The notes: a model not told the origin generated them from the sequence alone. 64,000 nucleotides of DNA from JAOPZW01 sp963835295 (GCA_963835295.1 CAWIEX010000012.1:682001-746000), one strand, 5' to 3'; shown: positions 50,713 through 59,695, counted from the stretch's first letter. Made by a program: numbers and translations.

Positions 50713-53502
50713 CTAGCGCTCGAGCGCCGCTGCGATGTCCGGCAGCCCGCCTGTCAGGTTCTCGCGCACGCGCTGGGCGGCCAGCGCGCGGTCGCCGCGC
50801 TCGAGCGCCGCGATGATGGCGCCGTGCTGGGCGACCGAGCGCTCGACGCGCTCGGGGTCGCGCATGTAGATCTGCTCGTAGCGCAGGAGCGCTCGCTTGA
50901 CCGGACGCAGCGCGCCGAGCAGGCGCTCGTTCTCGCAGGCGGCGGTGAGCTCGGTGTGGAACTCGTCGTCGGCGAGGATCGCTCCAGACGGGTCGTGCAG
51001 CGCCGCGCGCATCCGCGCGTTGGCGCGGTGCATCGCCTCCAGCATGCTCTCCTCGAACGGCGGGGACTGGCGCACCGCGATGCTCTCGAGCACGACGGCG
51101 AGTGGAAAGAGCTCGCGCGCTTCGCTCACCGCGAGGCGGGCCGGGCGGAAGACGCCGTCGCCTGCCGTCTCCAAGAGGCCGTCGCGCTCGAGCATGGCCA
51201 GGGTCGCGGCCGCCTCGCCGTGCGTCACCCCGAGCCGTGCGGCGACGGCCTTGGCGTCGGCCGACTCGCCGACGCCGAGGATGCCCGCGAGCGCACTCGC
51301 GTCGATCTCCTCCGCGTGCGCGCGCGCCGTCATGCCCGCGAGCTCGGCGGCCCAGTCCAGCACGGCGGGCAGCGCGAGGCCCGCGAGGTTCTCGGCGGTC
51401 GGCACGTCCTCCCACAGCTCGAGCACCTGCTCGAGGTGGCGCAGCGCCTCGCCGAGGCCGGACAGCGCCTGCGCGTCGCGCGCGGCGAGCAGCGATGCTC
51501 CCAGCGCCTGCATCGGCTTGCGGGCCGCGACCCAGTGCTGCGCCAGCTCCCCCGCGATCGCGCGACTCGCGGCCAGCGCGGGGTTCTGCGTCAGGGCGCT
51601 CGCAAGGCGCGCGTGGAGCTCCTCCCGCTCGCCGGACAGCAGCGTGTCGTAGACGGCCTCGGCGAACAGCGCGTGACGGAAGCGGAAGCTGCCGTTCGAT
51701 TGATCCGGCACCAGGACGTGGTGCTCGACGGCCTGGCGCAGCGCATCGGCGATCGAGCGCTCCGGCGCGTCCATCACGACGGCCAGCAGCCTGTACGGGA
51801 TGTCCCTGCCGGCGGCGGCGACGACGCGCAGCACCGATCGGGTGTCCGCATCGAGGCGGGCGACGGCGGCGATCAGCAGGTCATGCAGCGCCGGCGGGAG
51901 GTCGTGCTCGCCGCTCGCGGCGGCCGCCGCGAGCTCGATCGCGAAGAACGGGTTGCCTTCCGCGCGAGCGCACACCGCTGCCGTCAACTCGGCGGGCAGC
52001 GCTTCGTCGACGCTCGCGGTGACGAGGGCCTCGACGTCATCGTCGGCGAGCGGCCCGAGCTCGACCATGACGGTGCTTCCGGCCCGGCGAAGCCCGGCGC
52101 CGAGGCGGAGCAGCGCATGCTCGGGCGCGACCGCGTCGCTGCGGTAGGTCGCGACGACGAGCACGCGGCGCCCCCGGACCGCGTGCGCGAGGTAGGTGAC
52201 GAGATCGAGCGTCGATCCGTCGGCCCAGTGGAGATCCTCGAACAGCAGAACCACCGGAGCGCGCTGGCTGACGTGCTCGAGGACGGCGAGCACCTCGGCG
52301 AACAGACGCAGCCGCGCCGTGGCTCCGTCGCTGTGCGGGGCGAGCGGGGTGCCGTCGGCGAGGTCGGGATGCAGGCGCGGCAGCTCGTGCAGCTCGCAGC
52401 GGATCTCGCCGAGGTCGGGCGAGCGGCAGAGCGGGCGGAACGCCTCGACGAGCGGGAGATAGGGCAGGCCCGCGCCGACGAGGTCGATGCAGCGGCCGCT
52501 GAGGACCGTCGCCCCCTGGCTGCGCGCCCGGGCTGCGAGCTGCGATGCGAAGACGGTCTTGCCGATCCCCGCCGGGCCGACGATCAGCGCGGTCGCCCCG
52601 GAGCCCCCGGCGGCCGCCTCGAAGGCCATCTCCAGCCGCTCCAGCTCGTCGGCGCGCCCGACGAGCACGTCCGGCACGTCGTCGTCGGGCCCGTGACCGG
52701 GCGAGCCGTCGACGACGGCGAGGCGGACCGGCCCACCCTTTGCGCGGTCGTCGCGTGGGCGCAGGTCGAGCGCCGGATCCTGGTTGAGCACCTGGCGCTG
52801 GAGGTCGTTGAGCGCCGCGGACGGTTCCATCCCGAGCTCTTGCTGCAGCGTCGCGCGGAACTCGTGGTAGACCGCGAGCGCCTCGGCCTGGCGCCCCGCC
52901 CGGTAGAGGGCGCGCATCAGCTGGCAGCGCGGTCGCTCGCGCAGCGAGTGGGCAGCCACCAGGGCGCGAATCTCGCCGACGAGGTCGGCATGATGGCCGA
53001 GGGCGAGGTCGGCCTCGATGCGGTCCTCGACGGACACGACCCGCAGCTCCTCGAGGTGCTCGGCCTACGCGGCGGCGAACGGCTCGGAGAACTCGGCCAG
53101 CGCCGCGCCCCGCCACAGGGCGAGTCCAGCCCGCAGGCGCTCCGAGGCCGTCTCGGCGTCCCCCGCGGCGAGCGCCGCCCGGCCCTCCTTGCGCAGCCGA
53201 GTGAACTTCACGAGGTCGACGGCCTCCGGGGCGACCTCGAGCGCGTACCCGGGCGCCCGCGTGCGCAGGACTCCATCCGGCAGGACCTTGCGCAGCTGCG
53301 AGACGTAGACGTGCACCATCTTGATCACTGACAGCGGCACCTCCTCGCCCCACAGCGAGTCCACGATCGCGTCGACCGACACAGTGCGGTTGACGTCGAT
53401 CAGCAAGCGCGCCAGCAGCGCGCGGCCCTTCCCGCCGGTCAACGGGAGGTCCGCCCCGCCATCGGCCACTTCGAGCGGGCCGAGGATGCGGTACTCCGTC
53501 AT
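50713..53502 (-). pseudogene. SARP/AfsR-type AAA regulator with C-terminal FCD domain, interrupted by one in-frame TAG
   Basis: From ATG 53502 (MTEYRILGPLEVADG) the frame encodes a SARP DNA-binding domain (about 1-90) and the start of the BTAD domain. A TAG (53067-53065, codon 146) follows, and the same frame continues without another stop for 784 codons: rest of BTAD (DLVGEIRALVAAHSLRERPR), AAA ATPase with Walker A GPAGIGKT (about 309-316) and Walker B VVLLFEDLHWAD. After a helical region comes a winged-helix-like piece (AARLGVTHGEAAATLAMLERDGLL) and a GntR-type FCD ligand domain (FHTELTAACENERLLGAL, AQHGAIIAALERGDRALAAQRV). The stop probably replaces a Glu codon. Possible outcomes: pseudogene, readthrough, or a separate 774-residue protein from GTG 53037. 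Confidence 0.75.
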
Positions 53503-53587
53503 CCGGCTCGCCAGGTCTACGGGTGATGGCGCGGCAGCCCCATGACCCGAGAGGACAGTGGTGGCCGAAGGGTGCACACGCGGACGC

Positions 53588-53606
53588 TCTCAGACGGCGT
53601 CTGAGA
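53588..53606. promoter_or_regulatory. 19-bp palindrome upstream of the SARP-FCD regulator
   Basis: TCTCAGACG (53588-53596) and CGTCTGAGA (53598-53606) are perfect inverted arms around one G. It lies 86 bp upstream of the regulator start (53502). The symmetry and position fit an operator, plausibly for the regulator itself. It could also be a hairpin at the end of the neighbouring IS110 element. Confidence 0.45.
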
Positions 53607-53659
53607 TGGACGCGTGTGTCAAGTGAGCGTTGGCGGTTGTTGTTCATGGTGGCGGCGGG

Positions 53660-53836
53660 TGGTGGGGTCGGGCGGCGGGTGCGAGGGCAACGACGACTGT
53701 CACTGTGAGATGCGCGGGTCGGGACCGCAGGACAGTGTCCGGTCGTGAGCTGCCTCGAACTAGATTCGCGAGTCGGTATCGCATAGACGCATCGAGGGTC
53801 CTCCGGGCGGCTCGCACCGGCCGCCCGACCCCACCA
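53660..53836 (-). ncRNA. Candidate structured RNA / long inverted repeat at the 3' flank of IS110
   Basis: A 26-nt arm (53660-53685) pairs with 53811-53836 with a single mismatch, enclosing 125 nt; the outer end is 16 bp past the transposase stop. Inside are further pairings: ACTGTC (53696-53701) with GACAGT (53731-53736), and a local 7-bp hairpin GGGCGGC/GCCGCCC (53805-53826) that competes with the long stem. IS110-family elements encode a bridge (seeker) RNA in a noncoding end, 3' of the gene in the IS1111 group. Alternatively these are subterminal inverted repeats acting as DNA. Strand follows the transposase. Confidence 0.45.
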
Positions 53837-53851
53837 TGGGTTGGCGTGTGG

Positions 53852-54988
53852 CTAGCGGGCGGCCTCCTGGGGCTGCTTGTCGCTGGTGGTGATCGGCTGG
53901 TCGGTGAGCGCGGCCCAGAGGAACGCTGCGAGCTCGCGGGCGATCGCGACGTTGACGACGGTCGGGCGCTTGCCGTGCTCGGTGAGGTGGCGGTAGCGGT
54001 GGTGCAGGCGGACCTGGGCTTGCCAGGCGCGCTGATCGGGCTGCACGCCGCCGGCGGGGCGGCGGGGTGCGTGGCGGTAGTGCCAGGCGGCTTCGACGAG
54101 CAGGCGGCGGGCGTGGCGGTTGCCGGCGCGGGTGATGTGGCCGCGGTGTTGCTGATCGCCGCTTGAGTACTCGCTTGGCGTGATGCCCAGCCAGCAGGCG
54201 AGCTCGCGTGGGTGGCTGAAGCGTGCGAAGTCGCCGATCTCGGCGATCAGCCCGAGTGCGGTCAGCGTGCTGATGCCGCGAAAGCGCGTGAGGATCTGCA
54301 CGTGGCCGGCCCAGCGCTCGCCGCGCGCGATCTCCTCAAGCCGCGCGTCGAGCGTGGCGAGCTGGCGCTCGAGCCCGTCGAGGTGGATCAGCATCTGCGT
54401 CAGCGCCTCGTGCGCGAGCGGATCGTCCAGGCGCTGCGCGTTGACCCAGCGGCGGTGCATCTGCGTCCAGTGGCTCTTGCCCTCACGGTAGATGCGGCCG
54501 TGCCTGAGCAGCTGCTTGGCGACGCGATGACGGGCCGCGGTGCGCGCGCAGCGCAGGTCGTCGCGGCAGCGCAGCAGATCGCGCAGGCCCTCAGTCTCGG
54601 CGGTCGGCGGCGACACGAACCGCAGAAGGCCGGCGCGCTGCAGCGTCACGAGCTTCTTCGCATCACGGCGGTCGGTCTTGACGTGGTCACCGGCGCGCAC
54701 CGGAACCAGCGACGGCGCCACGACGTCACACGCCACGCCGATCTTCGTCAGCAGCCGCCACAACGCGAACCCGCCCGGGCCCGCTTCGTAGCAGACGGCA
54801 AGCCCGTCGGGCCCGCCGAGCCGGTCGATAAAACGACGGATCGCGCGCTCGGTCGTCTCGATCCGCGACACCTCCGGCTTACCGCCCTCGGGCGGCAGCG
54901 TCGCGGCGACGATCGAGAACTTGTGCACATCCAGGCTGACCCACAGACGCACGCCCGCGGGCGCGATCGAAGCGGTAACGTCAGGCAC
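53852..54988 (-). mobile_element. IS110-family transposase (DEDD)
   Basis: A 378-residue IS110-type recombinase. The N-terminal RuvC-like DEDD domain has VSLDVHKFSIVAATL, CYEAGPGGFALWRLL and DHVKTDRRDAKKLVTLQRAG. The C-terminal transposase_20 domain has LTRFRGISTLTALGLIAEIG and WLGITPSEYSSGDQQHRGHIT, with the conserved serine, then GNRHARRLLVEAAW. The start GTG 54988 is preceded by GGAGGA six bases upstream, which decides against the longer frame to 55039. Element ends are not clear because the family lacks classical terminal repeats. The frame is intact, so it may be active. Confidence 0.92.
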
Positions 54989-55000
54989 GGCTGGTCCTCC

Positions 55001-55406
55001 AAGCAGGTCGTATGCGGTAGCCGTTGCGGCTCTCAACACCCGCGATTGTCAACCCGCGAAAGATGCGACGCACGAGGACCAGCCTCATGCGTCCATCCTG
55101 ACTAGCGCGGCAGGGGTGCTAACTCATCTGCACGGTGTGGCCGGACGCCCGTCGTCACGTGCGGCTAGCCGCACTTCAACGCGGCAACCGCAGCGTCCGC
55201 ACCCTTCAACGCGCGGGCCGCACCCTTCAACACGCCAGGCCGCACCCTTCGACGCGACAGCCGCAGCCGCGCGCGGCGAGGCGTTCGCGCTGGGGCGACG
55301 AGGTGCGTCTGGCGCGCCGCGCCCCGTGATGAGCCGCGGGGTCAGGTCCCCGACGCTGCGATGGCGTGCGGGCGGCGCTGGACCTCGATCAGCGCGACGG
55401 TGCGGC
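55001..55406. other. Noncoding flank of IS110 with no recognised gene
   Basis: This gap between the IS110 transposase and the MFS gene holds the 5' noncoding end of the element and a cluster of imperfect short repeats (55174-55267). No ORF here has family similarity. If this element is of the IS110 rather than IS1111 group, its bridge RNA would be expected here instead of at 53660-53836. Confidence 0.5.
55174..55267 (+). repeat. Imperfect tandem repeat, core TTCAACGCG...CCGCACCC
   Basis: Four units begin TTCAACGCG, TTCAACGCG, TTCAACACG and TTCGACGCG, at 55174 (30 bp), about 55204 (21 bp), 55225 (22 bp) and 55247 (21 bp). The first three units end in CCGCACCC. They lie outside any convincing gene, in the IS110 flank. 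Confidence 0.65.
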
Positions 55407-56573
55407 TCACGCGGTGGCCTGCTGTGCGACCGGCGTGCGTGCGCGCGAGCGCGCGGGGAGGTGGATGAGCGCCGCGGTCACGAACATGGACGAGAGCGTC
55501 ACCCCAAGCGCTTCGAACCCCCCGGCCGCAAGCGCCAGGCCGCCGACGCCCGCGCCCAGCAGGTAGCCGAACTGGTTGGCAGCCGCGCGCATCGACATGA
55601 CGGCCACCCGGTCCTCCGGAGCGGCGTCCATGCCCAGGACGCTGGCAACCATCGAGCGCCGCCCGTTGACGAATGCCATGACGGCGAGCAGTGCGAGCGT
55701 CACGCCGACGCCGGGGCGCACTGCGCCGAGGGCCAGCACGGCGGCGCCCTGGAAGGCCGTGAGTCCGGCGAGCAATCCGGACGTGGCGTGCGCGGCGCGG
55801 CGGCGCGCGGTGAAGGTTCCGGGCAGCATCGCCGCTGCCACCAGGCCGAGGCCGAGCGCGACGACGGCTGGCGAGGTGGAGTAGCTCTCCAGCAGGAGCG
55901 CTCCCGAGTAGGTGAGCACGCTCGCCCAAGCGGCGTTGGCCAGCAGCTCGCCGCCCGCGAAGCGCGCCACGTCGGGTCGTCTCCACAACGCGAAGGCACC
56001 ACCGCTGCGCCGCGAGCGCGCATCGCCCGGACGCAGCCTCAAGAGCGCAAGAGCGATGAGTCCTGCCACAGCCGGGACCGCGAGCCAGGCGGCGCGCCAC
56101 CCGTAGTTCGCGACCGCTCCGACCACCGGCATCCCGACGATCCAGGCCGCCGGCATGCCGGCGATCGCCCATGCGAGCACGTGCGGGCGGCGGCTCGGTG
56201 TCGGCCATTCGCCCGCGGCTGCGATGCCGACCGCGACGAGCAGGCCGATGCCCACACCGAGGACGGCCTGTGCGGCCGCCAGCACGGTGAACGATGGCGC
56301 CACGGCGCTGAGTCCGGAGCCGAGGGCGACGAGCGCCGCCCCGAGACTGAGGAGCTCACGCAGGCCGGGTCGTCGAGCCGCCGCGGCGAGAACCAGCGCG
56401 GTCACTCCGCCCGTCGCGCCGGAAATGGATCTCAGCTGTCCTGCGGTGGCGGTCGAAACGCCGAACTCACGCGCGACATCGACGAGGATCGGGGACAGGA
56501 CGAGCAGTCCCGACTGCGACGCGAAGAGGCACGCGAACAGTACGAGGCTGGGGTGGCTGAGTGAGCGGCGCAT
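55407..56573 (-). CDS. MFS transporter
   Basis: A 388-residue, 12-helix major facilitator protein: SLVLFACLFASQSGLLVLSP in helix 1, GGVTALVLAAAARRPGLREL with a basic inter-helix loop after helix 2, GIGLLVAVGIAAAGEWP and YGWRAAWLAVPAVAGL in the first half. The second half begins near LWRRPDVARFAGGELLANA and ends with GGFEALGVTLSSMFVTAALI. Members with this layout are drug/solute:H+ antiporters; the substrate is unknown. ATG 56573 (MRRSLSHPS) is chosen; 56591 is in frame. It stands alone beside the IS110 element. Confidence 0.85.
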   Translation of the reverse strand: MRRSLSHPSLVLFACLFASQSGLLVLSPILVDVAREFGVSTATAGQLRSISGATGGVTALVLAAAARRPGLRELLSLGAALVALGSGLSAVAPSFTVLAAAQAVLGVGIGLLVAVGIAAAGEWPTPSRRPHVLAWAIAGMPAAWIVGMPVVGAVANYGWRAAWLAVPAVAGLIALALLRLRPGDARSRRSGGAFALWRRPDVARFAGGELLANAAWASVLTYSGALLLESYSTSPAVVALGLGLVAAAMLPGTFTARRRAAHATSGLLAGLTAFQGAAVLALGAVRPGVGVTLALLAVMAFVNGRRSMVASVLGMDAAPEDRVAVMSMRAAANQFGYLLGAGVGGLALAAGGFEALGVTLSSMFVTAALIHLPARSRARTPVAQQATA

Positions 56574-56778
56574 TGCCATCGCGGCAAGCACACACCGCTG
56601 GGCCTAACAGCCGGTACGCGTCGGGTAAAGCCGCTGCACCCGCGTCGTTGCGCTCTTCGCCGCCCGCCGCGCGGGGCGTAGCCGCTGAGGGTCGGGGTCC
56701 CCGGCCCGGCGGAGGAGTCCCGCCGCAATTTGCCCGCCGTTTACCGGTCCCGAACCGGCAGCGGCGACCCTGCGGCCC

Positions 56779-57351
56779 ATGACAACCACCCTCACTCCTC
56801 CCGTTCGCAACGGCGTCGACACCGCGCAGGTCTACGGAACGCTCGACGCGCTCAAAGGCCAGCCTGAGCTCGCCCGGTTCGAGTTCCGCGCCACCAACCG
56901 CTGGATCAACGGCACGCACAGCCGCACGACCCTCCAGGGCTTCTGGGGGGCCGGGCAGGAAGACGTCTCGCGCGAGCTGCCGTTCGAGCTCGACGCCAGC
57001 GAGCCGCCCGTTCTGTTCGGCCACAACGAGGCGCCCAACCCGGCCGAGTACGTGCTGCACGCGCTGGCCGGCTGCCTGACGCTGACGATCGTCAACGTCG
57101 CGGCCGCGCGCAAGGTCACGCTGACCGAGGTCAGCTCGACGCTCTCGGGCGTCCTGGACGCGCGGGGCGCGACCGGGCTCGACGACTCCTACCGCAACGG
57201 CTTCGAGCACGTCCGCGTGTCGTTCCAGATCAAGGGCGACGCGCCGCCCGAGAAGCTCAAGGAGATCGTCGAGCGGGCCAAGGCGCGCTCTGTCGTCTAC
57301 GACATCGTCTCCAACCCGGTCGCGGTCGACGTGCACGCGGAGGTCGGCTAG
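56779..57351 (+). CDS. OsmC-family protein
   Basis: A 190-residue OsmC/Ohr-fold protein: RFEFRATNRWINGTHSRT, NPAEYVLHALAGCLTLTIVNVAA with the first conserved Cys, then VRVSFQIKGDAPPEKLKEIVE and ARSVVYDIVSNPVAVDV. In peroxide-reducing OsmC the second segment has a Cys (typically CPV); here it is Val, so peroxidase activity is doubtful. Its TAG stop shares the TA that the downstream IS630 element duplicated. Before that insertion the acyl-CoA dehydrogenase start would have been 2 bp after the stop, so these genes formed an operon. Confidence 0.85.
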   Translation: MTTTLTPPVRNGVDTAQVYGTLDALKGQPELARFEFRATNRWINGTHSRTTLQGFWGAGQEDVSRELPFELDASEPPVLFGHNEAPNPAEYVLHALAGCLTLTIVNVAAARKVTLTEVSSTLSGVLDARGATGLDDSYRNGFEHVRVSFQIKGDAPPEKLKEIVERAKARSVVYDIVSNPVAVDVHAEVG

Positions 57352-58477
57352 TGTGGTGATGCATTAATTCGGGCGTAGCGGGTATGGGGGGTTCATGCCG
57401 ACTCCCGTGCCCGTTGCCGTTGAGTTGACCGGGGCAGAACGTGCCCAGTTGGAGAGCTGGGCGCGGCGTCACACGAGCGCGCAGGCGCTCGCGTTGCGCT
57501 CGCGGATCGTGTTGCTGGCCGGCGACGGTCTTAACAACACCGAGATCGCGGCGCGGCTGGGAATCGCGGTCAGCTCGGCTCGCAAGTGGCGCAACCGTTT
57601 CGCGCGGCTGCGGCTGGACGGTCTGACCGATGAACCGCGCCCGGGGCGGCCGCGAACGATCACCGATGACAAGGTCGAGGAGGTGATCATCAAGACGCTC
57701 GAGACCACGCCGAAGGACGCCACTCATTGGTCGACGCGCTCGATGGCGCGCGAGGTCGGCCTGACGCAGTCGGCGGTGCTGCGGATCTGGAAGGCGTTCG
57801 GCTTGCAGCCGCACCGCCAGCAGCCCTGGAAGCTCTCCCGCGACCCGCAGTTCATCGACAAGGTCCGCGACGTCGTCGCGCTCTACCTCAATCCGCCCGA
57901 GCGCGCGGTCGTGCTCTGCGTCGACGAGAAGTCCCAGATCCAGGCGCTGGACCGGACCGCGCCGATCCTGCCGATGCTGCCTGGCGTCCCGCAGCGCGCA
58001 ACCCACGATTACAAACGCGCCGGCACGTCGAGCCTCTACGCCGCGCTGGACATCACCACCGGCAAGGTCATCGGCCGGCTGCACTCGCGCCACCGCGCGA
58101 TCGAGTTCAAGCAGTTCCTGCAGACGCTCGACCGCGAGGCCCCCACCGACCTCGCGGTCCACCTGGTGCTCGACAACTCCTCCACGCACAAGACGCCGGC
58201 CATCCAGCGCTGGCTGACCGCCCACCCACGCTTCGTCTTGCACTTCACCCCCACCAGCTCCTCGTGGCTGAACCTGGTCGAGCGCTGGCTCGCCGAACTG
58301 ACGACCAAGAAGCTGCGCCGCGGCGCACACCGATCCGTCCGCGAGCTCAACGCCGACATCCGCGCCTGGATCGAGACGTGGAACACCAGCCCGCGGCCGT
58401 TCGTCTGGACCAAGACCGCCGACCAAATCCTCGAATCCATCGCCCGCTACTGCGAACGAATCAACGAATCACGACAC
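57351..58477 (+). mobile_element. IS630-family insertion sequence
   Basis: Terminal inverted repeats: the left end starting GTGTGGTGATG (57351) and the right end ending CGTGATT-complement ...CACGACAC (58477) match at about 20 of 24 positions when the flanking CTA is included. The element is flanked by duplicated TA (57349-57350 and 58478-58479), the target duplication of the IS630/Tc1 superfamily. It carries one transposase gene. Both flanking genes keep their full reading frames. Confidence 0.88.
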
Positions 58478-58480
58478 TAG
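57395..58480 (+). CDS. IS630-family transposase
   Basis: A 361-residue transposase. The N-terminal helix-turn-helix region shows LRSRIVLLAGDGLNNTEIA, GIAVSSARKWRNRFA and RPGRPRTITDDK. The DDE catalytic domain shows VVLCVDEKSQIQALDRT (first Asp), VHLVLDNSSTHKTPAI (second Asp) and TSSSWLNLVERWLAELT with the catalytic Glu. The stop codon TAG reuses the duplicated TA at the right end, so the last codons lie inside the terminal repeat. The frame is complete; transposition is plausible. Confidence 0.93.
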   Translation: MPTPVPVAVELTGAERAQLESWARRHTSAQALALRSRIVLLAGDGLNNTEIAARLGIAVSSARKWRNRFARLRLDGLTDEPRPGRPRTITDDKVEEVIIKTLETTPKDATHWSTRSMAREVGLTQSAVLRIWKAFGLQPHRQQPWKLSRDPQFIDKVRDVVALYLNPPERAVVLCVDEKSQIQALDRTAPILPMLPGVPQRATHDYKRAGTSSLYAALDITTGKVIGRLHSRHRAIEFKQFLQTLDREAPTDLAVHLVLDNSSTHKTPAIQRWLTAHPRFVLHFTPTSSSWLNLVERWLAELTTKKLRRGAHRSVRELNADIRAWIETWNTSPRPFVWTKTADQILESIARYCERINESRH

Positions 58481-58482
58481 CC

Positions 58483-59694
58483 ATGTCGATGGAGCTCACC
58501 GCCAAGACCGCCGCCGGCAGGGCGCTCGTGGCGACCGCCGAGCGGCTGGCGGAGGACTTCGCCGTCCGGGCGGCCGCTCACGACCGCGACGGCAGCTACC
58601 CGTTCGAGAGCATCGACTCGCTGCGGCACGCGGGGTATTTCGCCGCCCAGGTGCCCGAGGAGCTCGGCGGCCTCGGCGTGAGCTCCGTCCACGACGTCAT
58701 CGTCGCCTCGGGCCGCCTGGCCCGGGGCGACGCCTCCGTTGCGATCGGGGTCAACATGCACCTCGTCGTCGTCCTCAGCCTCGTGCGCCGCTGGCGCATG
58801 GCGCGGGCGGCCGGCAACGCGCGCCGCGAGCGCGCCTTCGCCGGATCGCTGCGCCGGATCGCCTCCGACGGCATCGTGATGGCGGCCGCGATGAGCGAGC
58901 GAGGGCAGGACCTCACGCGACCCGTCACCGAGGCGGTCCGCACCGACGGCGGCTGGCGCATCGACGGCCACAAGATCTTCTGCACGATGGCGCCCGCGGC
59001 GACCATCCTGCTGACGTCGGTGCGCTTCGCCGACGACGATGGCGTCGAGCGGTACGCGTACGTCGAGATCCCCGCGGACGCCCCCGGCGTGCGCATCAAC
59101 GACGACTGGGACGCGCTCGGCATGCGCGCCTCGGGCAGCCACTCCGTGACCTTCGACGGTGTCGAGCTGCCGGCCGCCGCCCTGCGGGGCGGCTTCCCGA
59201 CCGGCCGGCCCGTGCCGTACCTCGAGCGCAACCTGCCCTCCGGGCTCTTCCACGCCTCCGCGTCGCTCGGCATCGCCGAATCGGCGTTCGCGAGGACGGC
59301 TCGTCCGGACCGGATCAACGGCGATGCGCGGGCGCCGATGCTCGTCGCCGAGTCCGCGATCGATCTCACGGCCTCCCGCGCCACGATCTCGCGCGCGGCC
59401 GCGCTGATCGACGAGCACCACGCTGCGAATCCCACCGCCGACGGCACCGACGACGAGATCACCGCGCTCTTCGCCGAGGGGCAGGCGGCGAAGACGTTCG
59501 TCAACGAGGCGGCGGCGCGCGTGGTCGACCGCGCGCTCGCGCTGTCGGGCGGCGCCGGCTACCTCAACGGCTCGCCGCTGGCCCGCGCCTACCGCGACGT
59601 GCGCGCCGGGGCGTTCATGCATCCGCTCGGCGCAAACCGCGCCTACGACTTCCTCGCCGACGTCGCCCTCGGCAGGCCGCACGAGCTGCATTGA
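58483..59694 (+). CDS. Acyl-CoA dehydrogenase-family flavoprotein
   Basis: A 403-residue acyl-CoA dehydrogenase-like protein: FRAGYFAAQVPEELGGLG-type start (GYFAAQVPEELGGLGVS), ASGRLARGDASVAIGVNMHL, VMAAAMSERGQD, GWRIDGHKIFCTMAPAATIL, INDDWDALGMRASGSHSVTFDGV and C-terminal DRALALSGGAGYLNGSPLARAYRDVRAGAFMHP. The last motif sits where the Arg/Gly loop of the family binds FAD across the dimer. Some members of this type act as flavin-dependent monooxygenases (acyl-CoA dehydrogenase fold, DszC-like) rather than true dehydrogenases. It is followed after 1 bp by another flavoprotein. Confidence 0.85.
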   Translation: MSMELTAKTAAGRALVATAERLAEDFAVRAAAHDRDGSYPFESIDSLRHAGYFAAQVPEELGGLGVSSVHDVIVASGRLARGDASVAIGVNMHLVVVLSLVRRWRMARAAGNARRERAFAGSLRRIASDGIVMAAAMSERGQDLTRPVTEAVRTDGGWRIDGHKIFCTMAPAATILLTSVRFADDDGVERYAYVEIPADAPGVRINDDWDALGMRASGSHSVTFDGVELPAAALRGGFPTGRPVPYLERNLPSGLFHASASLGIAESAFARTARPDRINGDARAPMLVAESAIDLTASRATISRAAALIDEHHAANPTADGTDDEITALFAEGQAAKTFVNEAAARVVDRALALSGGAGYLNGSPLARAYRDVRAGAFMHPLGANRAYDFLADVALGRPHELH

Positions 59695-59695
59695 C

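Noticed and set aside
50824..53331. Plus-strand open frame of 835 codons
   Set aside because: It mirrors the SARP-AAA-FCD gene on the opposite strand, has no recognisable domain and an unnatural Arg/Gly-rich composition.
55174..55267. Possible CRISPR array
   Set aside because: Units are 21-30 bp without constant repeat and unique spacer structure, and no cas gene is in the window.
57727..59694. Fusion of transposase and acyl-CoA dehydrogenase
   Set aside because: The frame happens to be open across the IS630 end. The N-terminal part is an out-of-frame reading of the transposase and the true gene starts at 58483 after the element.
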